A stretch of 64,000 nt of DNA from Ditylenchus dipsaci (lineage: Eukaryota > Nematoda > Chromadorea > Rhabditida > Anguinidae). The notes beneath the pieces are model-generated. The model saw nothing but the letters and a program-made list of their open reading frames with translations. It was not told the origin of the DNA and searched no databases. Position numbers and translations under genes: made by a program. The DNA lies in NCBI GenBank assembly GCA_004194705.1, contig SADC01000232.1:1-64000 (forward strand), written 5' to 3'. Each line of letters starts with the position of its first letter. Within the stretch, counting starts at the first letter, position 1. Of the stretch, positions 56,619-64,000 are shown piece by piece.

Positions 56619-58118
56619 TGAACATCTTAAATATTCGTCTCGATGCAAAAGTTGTGGCCATAGAGCGAATGTGGAACACCACAGCAGTCAAATGTAGAAC
56701 GCATACAGCACTCGATTGTATTATTTTTTCACAAAAGACTTGAAAACCTTTTATTTAAACTTTTAAGTCAGCAGAAAACTTTTAAAAGTTGCCTTGGTCG
56801 TACAATAGGGTTCTCATCTCAAAATTTTGAAAAAAGGACATTTGGATAAAAAAGGACATTTTGACCATTATTGAAGAAAAAGGGTTCTTTTATTCAGTGC
56901 TTATTGCTAATTTGGAGCGAAAAAAAAAAGATTCTGACTAAGAACTTTAAAAATAAAAGATTTTGGGTCCCAAAAAAAGGACAAATCTTTTTAAAATTTT
57001 TGAAATACAATGATTCTTTCGAGGAAAATCTAAATTAAGAGACTTCATTCTCCACAGTAGTAGTTATTTTGCAAAGTCGTCATCCCTTGCATATTAGTTG
57101 GCTCGGCCGGCCACCATCCCACTTGCTCCCAGGGTATCCACTATGCAGAGATTTAACTGTAGTCAATTGGGCCGGTAAGACGATAAAAGTACCATTTATA
57201 AACTATGAACACAGTTTGAGAAAGAAACAAATTAAAGGTCTAAAAAGACACTAATTAGAAGACTTTCAAAAAAAAGTTATGGGTGCATTATATTCGATAA
57301 ATATTTTTTATTTTGATTAGCCAAAGTCACCAACTATTTTTTCGGCCTCTAATTATATGAACTGCGCCTCACACTTAAGTGCAAGATACCACGCGCTTTG
57401 CACTGGTGTTTGGTGATGGAAAATGTTACTTTTTGACCTCATAACTTTGAAATCCTAGTAAAAAAAATTGGTGGGTGACGCTCTATTATAGAAAATCCGG
57501 TATTCTATATTTGTGTAAAATTCTGACACAGGATTCGTGTTCAGCGTGGTCGATTTGCATAAATAAAGTTTGCATAAATAAAGTGCTGTGAAGTGTTAAA
57601 ATGATTGTCGAATTCCGCTTTAGACAAAACATACTTAATTTTTAATATTTGAATTTTGTCTCGAGCTTAATTAGGATTAATTAGGAACATAATTAGGGAT
57701 TCTACATTGATTTAGAAATTTTTAGAGCACTTTTATATGCAAATCGACCATGCTGAACACAAATCCGGTGTCCGAATTTTTTGTTTGCTTAGTAGAGAAA
57801 GGGTTTGAAAAAATTCATGTTACAACTTATAAATTCATTTTGAACATTTTGTCATGATTTTATTCTCAGAAAGGATTCCAAAAGTTTCCTGTCCTTAATT
57901 TTCTCTACAACATGAATCTTTATATTATATTGGGTATGTTGGGTGAGTTTTCGTGCAAAATTTATATTTTCTGATTAAACTACGAAAATCTGAACTTTTA
58001 ATAAAAAAAATTGATTGTTCACTGCCTCTATATACCAATAATTTAGGCTGATCGCTACGGGCACCACTGCTATTATAATTTTCAAATTAGTTATATTATA
58101 TGACTCTAAACAATTTTA
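56619..58118. other. Convergent intergenic region between MOLO1-like gene and unc-79
   Basis: Contains AAAAGGACATTT-type relatives of the 56.4-kb MITE (56830-56990), a partial CAGTC-like end near 57145 and the 57515-57790 inverted repeat. No gene. Confidence 0.45.
57515..57790. repeat. Second copy of the GTTCAGCATGGTCGATTTG inverted repeat
   Basis: The left arm starts ATTCTGACACAGGATTCGTG and the right arm ends with the complement (ATCCGGTGTCCGAAT). It lies downstream of both the MOLO1-like gene and unc-79. Confidence 0.65.
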
Positions 58119-61100
58119 TCAAACATTATAAAAAGGCGAAGCAGCTGAAGTTTGCAACTCTATTTGACTGATCTTATACCTAACTTTCTTTAGCCAACAA
58201 GTTATGGGTTGAGGTTCTAACGGAGGTTGATTTTCACATGCATCCAATTTGGATCTCAGTTGGCTGGGGATTTGGAATGGTAGACGGTCAGCACTGGCTG
58301 CCACATCGGGTACAACTGGCACAATACTGCACTATTGCACTGTTGCAGAGCTGAAACAAATGCAAAAATTAAAAATTTTACTCTACAAATCAGCTATTAT
58401 CATCAGCTCATTAGTTATTAAAAATATGTAGCCCTTTTTGTTGTAATACGGAGATTCATATATTTGGAACAAAATTTTAAAATGAAGTATGAATTGTCAT
58501 AAGTCGACTGTAATATGAATGCCAATATACCTTGCATGGTGTTTACAAAGTGTAGATTGACCATGTCGGCCAGCTTAAACTTTTATTTTAAACCTTGTAT
58601 TTGAATGAGAAGGATAAAACGTACAACTTTGGAATGTGAAAGTAGTTGGAGTATAGCAGGGGTGACTCTTGACCAGAAGTCAAGGATATTTTCCATAGCC
58701 TTGCTAAAGAAGTCTTCACTCCTGCTAGACACTCGCTCGCAGTAGATGGTCCACAGTTGACAAAGATGGAAGGCATGGAACAGGGCTGACATGTGCACTA
58801 CTGACTGCTGAAAATATTTATTAGGTCATTCTCAGGCTGGACGATTTAATTTAGCCAGCCTAGAGTCAGCTGGCCTAAACCAGACTTGAATCAAGCCTAG
58901 AATCAAAAAAAACAGGGTTGGGGGCGCAGCTAAAATAATGCCCGTAAAGGTGAATAGGGCTAAGCCGACTTTATAAAAACATATGCGAAAAATTCATAAG
59001 CACCTTTGATTGGTCTGCAAATCCAGCGAGCACAAAGTGGATGTAGTCAGCCATTTGATTGGAGCAACTGATTGGCACTGGTCTAAAAATTAGCATGCAA
59101 AAGTTAGTCATGTGATGGGATATTAAGTCAAAGCAGATTACAAGCAATTAGGTGATGCATGTAGACAACCAACAAGTATCCAAGACAATATGCGCACGTT
59201 AGTGACTGATTCAGCAAAAGCGCTCGGAGCAGCACCAGTGAGAGAAGGGGGCGAGTAGAGCCAGGGAATGAATCGCATCACTGTCCTTGAGTCCCTAACT
59301 GCTGGTCTACTCATCTCTAGAGCCACTATTTCGGCCAAACCTGCTTTCAGGTCTCCGCCTATTCTGTCACTGTTGGTTTGCTTCTGAGATAAACGATTAA
59401 CAAAATAATTTTTACGATGATAACCTACTTTAAGTTTAGACAAATTGTGCAAGTCCGCAATGAATTCCTAAAATGGTTTGATCCGCTTGTATTCGAGATT
59501 TACAAGCATTACAAGTATATCATTCATGAATGGACGGACAGCTTCAGAAGCTCCAGTGTTAAATTGTTCAACATCTTTGATTTCTTCATTCATGTCTTCG
59601 CCGACTAAACATACTTTTACAAACTACTCAAAATATTCGGTAAAAAAACTACCATGCAGTTCTCCAAAATCTTGTAAGATTAGCTCAACAATGGTCATAT
59701 AATTTTTTTCAGCCAATTCGACTTTAAATTTGATGGCCTGGATAAGTTCGGAGACGATGGAGCGAGAAATGCACTGTTTATCTCTTTCCTGAACCGCAAC
59801 CAATTATTGAAAGGATACAGAAGTGGTTGCTACAAACCCTGGTAAGTGCTCTATTGCAGGCAGTGCATATAGCCATTAAATCTCTTAAATCAGCTTTGCA
59901 ATGGTGCAATACTTCGGCCAACCACTTGGAATAGCTTTCGACCAGAGAAACACTCGCTTTGAAGGTGGAGAAATTTTGAACTCGTAAAAGGGTGGTCATT
60001 ATGACAGCTGAAAGTGAGTGAAATAGCTAATGTAAATTATCTGCATTAGTCTTACAGGCAATAAAAATATGATACTTCTGTACTTTGTACCCCAATTTTT
60101 TGAAAAATGACCTAAATATGTCCTAACTATTTTTTCGGCTTAACAGGATAAAATGAATATTCCTAAACAATTTTCGAACTAAAAATTTACAATTGTAACA
60201 AAAATAATCGACTACCACTTTTCGGTTTTTTTAGGTCTTTTAAGGTCATTTTTTGGTGATTGATCCCTTTTTTAGGTTAAGGCAAGGGTAGGTCAGCGTA
60301 TGTTAATACTGACTCAAACATATTTGTCGAAGTTCAAAAAAGTGAGAATAACATGTTCATACAGTCCACTCTCGATACAGCGTAGCTCGCGGGGATCGGA
60401 AAAAGATACACTATATCGAGGGTTACACTATATCGAGGGTATACTGCATCGAGAGTTGACTGTATCACAGAAAAATAACCTTAAATGAAGGATTCTTTTG
60501 TTGACTGAATATTTTGACTGTAGGGTTCGAATGTTCATTTGAACAGATTAGTTTTTTTATTTCATTTTTACAGGTTTTTATCGTCTCTAGACCTAATTTT
60601 TTATGAGAAACATGAAAATTTCAGTAGTTTTTTTCAGTTGGCTATTGTCAGTTGATTTTTTTGCAAAATATAGAACAGTGAATTTTGAACTATTAAGTCT
60701 GAACCCCTAAAATGCTAGAAACAACAATTTTTTGATTCCCTTTTGATATTTTAATTTTATCTTCTTTTTTTGAGGATCCAAGCTAAAGAGAAAAAAACAA
60801 ATTTGGCGCTACTGGCTTATACCCCCCCCCCCAAAAACAGCTACTTTCTTATACCCCCCCCCCCCAATCCTCGACCTACTGGCTTATACCCCCCCCCAAA
60901 AATCAAGATTTTAGGAGTGGTCAAAACATATTTTAAGCAATAATTTCGCCATAAAAGGTCCAGAAAAGCAATTAAAATAGGGTTCAAGGGGGGGGGGAGG
61001 TATAAGAAAGTAACTTTTTTGGGGGGGGGGGAGGTTATAAGCCAGTAGCGTCCAAATTTTGATCTGCAAAGTTAAAAAATTTATAAAATAGGGGCTAAGA

Positions 61101-64000
61101 ACATGTTAGTTTTAAAATTTAACAAGTTCAGACTTAGTAATAGAAAATTTACTATTCTGTATTTTACAGAAAAAAAAAGCCAACTTACAATGGGCAACCA
61201 AAAAAACCAATAAAATTTTCATGTTCCTTATGAAAAATCAGGTCTAGAGGTGATAAAAGCTTGTAAAAAATAAACGAAAAAATTAATCTGTTCTAGTGCG
61301 GATTCGAACCCTACAATCAAAATATTCAGTCAACAAAAGAATCCCCCCTTTAAGATGCCCTAAAAATACCATAAACCTTTAAAGAAACCTTAAAAACTGA
61401 CCAGTGCTTTTGATTTCACTTAGAATAGGAGTTTTCGTGACGTTGTTATTATTGTTGTTGTTATTCACCAGGTTGTCATTAACCATCTAAAATATAGCAT
61501 TTCAAATTGTATAAAAATCTTTTTTTTGTAAAAATTTACTTGAGAATGGTATCGCCTGAAGAAGGATTCGAAAAGTGCCATAGTGGCGCTCCAGTGAGTT
61601 AAATAAGAGTCACATGGGATGGTAGATACGTAGGCTAAAACATAGACACCATTAGCATTACTTTATAGTTCTTCGCTGTGATTGCATGCTCTTTTAAGTA
61701 TAAATTATAGAAATCACAAACCAGCAAGATTGTGTAAGATTCTAGCTAAATTTTGAGGCCAGCTCTCTAGCACATCTTCAATCAAGCATTGCACAAAAGA
61801 TACAGGATTCAACTCGTTGAAATCCGCCAAAGAATAGGAAATAGTCGACCAAAAAGAGTTGATATTCTGCACTTTGGAATCGAACAATTGCACGGCTATG
61901 CCACTGCTCGAAAGCTAAGATCAAGACATTCTAGTAATAATTAAAGCCATCACTCACCTGATGCAGTATGACTCGAATTAGCTGCTTGGCGGTGCTTTTA
62001 GAATTGCCAGGCACAAACACGTTGGTGTCATGCCATGGAAATTGAGGAGTGTCGATGAATCTGAAAACTAATTAATTGTTTGCGTTACAGTTTCTAATTG
62101 TTGCAAGATCAAGACGTCCAATTACAAAAAATTATAAAAAGTCTTGTGAAACTCTTGACTTAAACTGCTTTTAGCTACAGTTAACAAAAAAAAATTCTTC
62201 GCCAGTTTGCCTTGTCCACTCAAGTTAATTTTTATTCAAAGTTTGATCAATAAAATTTGCTTATGAGTTCGGTTATCAATCCAAAATGACGTGCAGATAT
62301 TTTTTAGCTGAATAAGGGGCGCTTTATTAAAAGCAGCCGCTTTTTTATTAGCGCGATTCGATACTAAAATTCTTAAAATATTACTCACCGGGTCACCACA
62401 CTGATGATTCTGAACAGTGTGGGCGCAGCCATAGCTGGCTCTCTGTGCATAAATGTGGACAAGGCGATCAAGCACAGGCTAATGGATTCTTCGTCAAAAG
62501 TCTCCTAAAATTAAAATTTTTTGTCTTGTTAACTGTCATTTAGTTTTGTGAACTCCTACAATATTTCATTGCAGTAAGCACAAGACATTCTGACACGTTC
62601 AGGTGGTGGAGGCGTTGATGCTTTTTCTTGTTTCTTTTCTTACCTCTTTTAAGTGCTATTCCAATGCCAGTAGATTTGGAGGTGGAAGAGTCGGGAGATT
62701 TCTTCAAAAAAAACATCTATAAAAATCTCACATGGCTTAATTTACCGCGGGTTCGATGATGGATGGCTGGATAAATTTGTGACCATCCACTGTTCTCGTT
62801 TCCTACAATTCTAATATTTGGGACAAAAATATTTAGTCGTGTTATTCGAGGTGAAACTCTTGGATCCTGGTCTATTATTAGAAAAAAAATAGGAAAAGAA
62901 TTAAAATTTGCTCCGTTTGGATGAAAAGTTATCATGAGTCGGCATAAAAATTATCGATTCGATAAACGATAGCTAGCTGCCTCTTGAATTTTTACTTGAT
63001 CCATCTCGAGGGTTTTAATACATAGTGAAAATACAACAGGCCAAAGTTATTTTCAGTTATTCTTAAAACTATTAATCCTGATTTGGAAAGAAGATTACCG
63101 TAGAAAATTTCACTTCCTGAGTTGTCGACTGATCTTTAGCAAATTTTAGGTTTCTGGTCTAGCAGGCGTTTCTATTGGTTTTACATTTTCCTGGTCGTCC
63201 TCCTCTTCCTTAATGGTTGCCTTTTCTTCAATCACATTACTAGTTTCCTCGTCTTCAGAGGTGTCAGAGTTTAAGTTGAATTCTGTTTGGCGGAATTCAG
63301 CGGGATCTCCACAAACATGGCAATGACATTCTAGAGTGCCGACCACTAAAATAGGTGTTTGAAACTAAGTTCGGTCAGACTAAGCCCACCAATCAAAATA
63401 AGTTTGCGGATCGCTTCACTGATTGGTGGAGTGTCACAACGGTACTGAAAATGATGGACTTAAAACATTTTCCACAGTGGGTGGTTTTTTTGCCTTGGTC
63501 CCCCTATTGCTTTTTAATGTGGTTTTTAGGCTAAAACTTAGGCAAGGGTAGGTTAGAGCATGTTAGAATGGACTTCAACATGAGTCCAAGATATATATTT
63601 AAGTTCGTCTTAAAATGGCCGACTCTTGCTTAAGCCTGAAAAATCCCCAAAAAAACAACAGGGGGACCGAGGCGATTTGCCCGCCACCCCCCCCCCCATT
63701 GTAAAATAGAGCCGAAATTTCAATGAGTACTATTAGCTAGCTACCTTGTAAAGAATGAGTATCAGAGCGTGTAGCCAAGAGTGTCGGCAAGCTTGGTCTA
63801 GTAAGCGAAGAGAGTAGTCTGCTGAGGAATGGTCACTAGCAAACTTCTGTGGGGAAGGGAGGTGCAACAGGAACTGACCGATCAGCGGTAACATCTAGAA
63901 TTAGTGCGTTAGTATAAGCATATAAAACGTCACTAGTTCGACCTGATTGCCTATCATTAGGTTGTTGTCTAGAATTTCAGGCAGTCCAGTCAGAAATGCG
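58119..64000 (-). CDS. unc-79: unc-79 orthologue, C-terminal part (gene continues beyond window)
   Basis: UNC79 is a large HEAT-rich auxiliary protein of the NALCN sodium-leak channel complex. Exons, 5' to 3': 63944-64000+ (AFLTGLPEILDNNLM), 63745-63894 (SWLHALILILYK), ~63383-63443 (YRCDTPPISEAIRKLI), ~63185-63345 (CHCHVCGDPAEF), ~62748-62873, ~62557-62703, 62389-62504 (LIALSTFMHREPAMAAPTLF), 61958-62060, 61722-61914 (SYSLADFNELNPVSF), 61540-61634, possibly 61420-61486 (Asn-rich), 59838-60007 (ESYSKWLAEVLHHCKADL), 59653-59788 (YMTIVELILQDFGEL), ~59445-59605, 59142-59383 (RFIPWLYSPPS, VRILSWILVGCL), 59004-59082, 58628-58807 (HMSALFHAFHLCQLWTIYCE, FWSRVTPAILQLLSH), 58531-58573 (MVNLHFVNTMQ) and 58119-58350 (ALQQCNSAVL; end QIELQTSAASPFYNV). 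These match the vertebrate UNC79 C-terminus as I remember it up to the last residues. Frameshifts lie near 58270 and 62640. The 1.7-kb intron at 60008-61539 holds a large palindrome. Confidence 0.9.
60362..60462. mobile_element. CAGTC-family short MITE in unc-79 intron
   Basis: TA-flanked ends CAGTCCACTCTCGATACAGC and the complement of GCATCGAGAGTTGACTG. The interior repeats ACACTATATCGAGGGT. Confidence 0.65.
60484..61356. mobile_element. 870-bp palindromic element in an unc-79 intron with C/G homopolymers
   Basis: Arms of ~270 bp share GATTCTTTTGTTGACTGAAT, CAGGTTTTTATCGTCTCTAG-type and GTAGGGTTCGAA blocks with their complements at 61220-61350. The interior carries five runs of 8-13 C or G, in GGCTTATACCCCCC units, arranged inversely. 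It lies between two coding exons of unc-79. Confidence 0.7.

Overview
This is eukaryotic, AT-rich animal DNA: intron-split genes with GT..AG introns (many only 48-55 nt), polyadenylation signals and a dense load of DNA transposons. Gene content points to an invertebrate: a neuronal unc-79 orthologue, a MOLO1/TPM-type membrane protein, an LRR-Ig-FN3 receptor, a divergent Hsp70, a cytosolic sulfotransferase, and a head-to-head inverted pair of family-3 pectate lyases. Short introns, MOLO1 and unc-79 genes, animal PL3 pectate lyases and degenerate TTAGGC-like arrays together make a nematode my preferred guess, but nothing here proves the phylum.

Layout. 0-5 kb: long-palindrome MITEs and a foldback hAT-related element (2434-4190). 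5.2-6.3 kb: sulfotransferase on the minus strand. 6.3-14 kb: repeats only. 14.06-20.62 kb: 17-exon LRR-Ig-FN3 single-pass receptor on the plus strand. 20.6-26.9 kb: repeats, one possible terminal exon (22.5 kb) and a 1.5 kb inverted-repeat element carrying an unexplained 258-codon ORF. 26.95-29.62 kb: hAT transposon with BED finger and 8-bp target duplication, inserted inside another repeat. 30-36 kb: repeats, two mariner derivatives and a small secreted-peptide gene (35.3-35.5 kb). 36.98-41.79 kb: ~1 kb inverted repeat with one pectate lyase gene in each arm. 42.9-50.1 kb: seven-exon Hsp70-family gene on the minus strand with introns full of elements. 50.3-50.7 kb: deleted mariner. 52.0-56.3 kb: MOLO1-like gene on the plus strand. 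58.1-64.0 kb: C-terminal half of unc-79 on the minus strand, running off the window end.

Nearly every conserved gene is interrupted by single-base indels at places where the neighbouring frame continues the family motif. Comparing the two pectate lyase copies shows that the missing bases differ between them and often lie in short homopolymers, so I read most of these as residual long-read assembly errors rather than pseudogenisation.

The most unusual structural signal is in the MITEs. At least five ~400-bp palindromes with CAGTC.. ends and TA target duplications share a common body, but each has its own sub-terminal word, and that same private word is repeated at the centre of the palindrome. 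A second family (CCGTA.. ends, TA duplications) has the same kind of variable sub-terminal word. No CRISPR, rRNA or bacterial operon is present.
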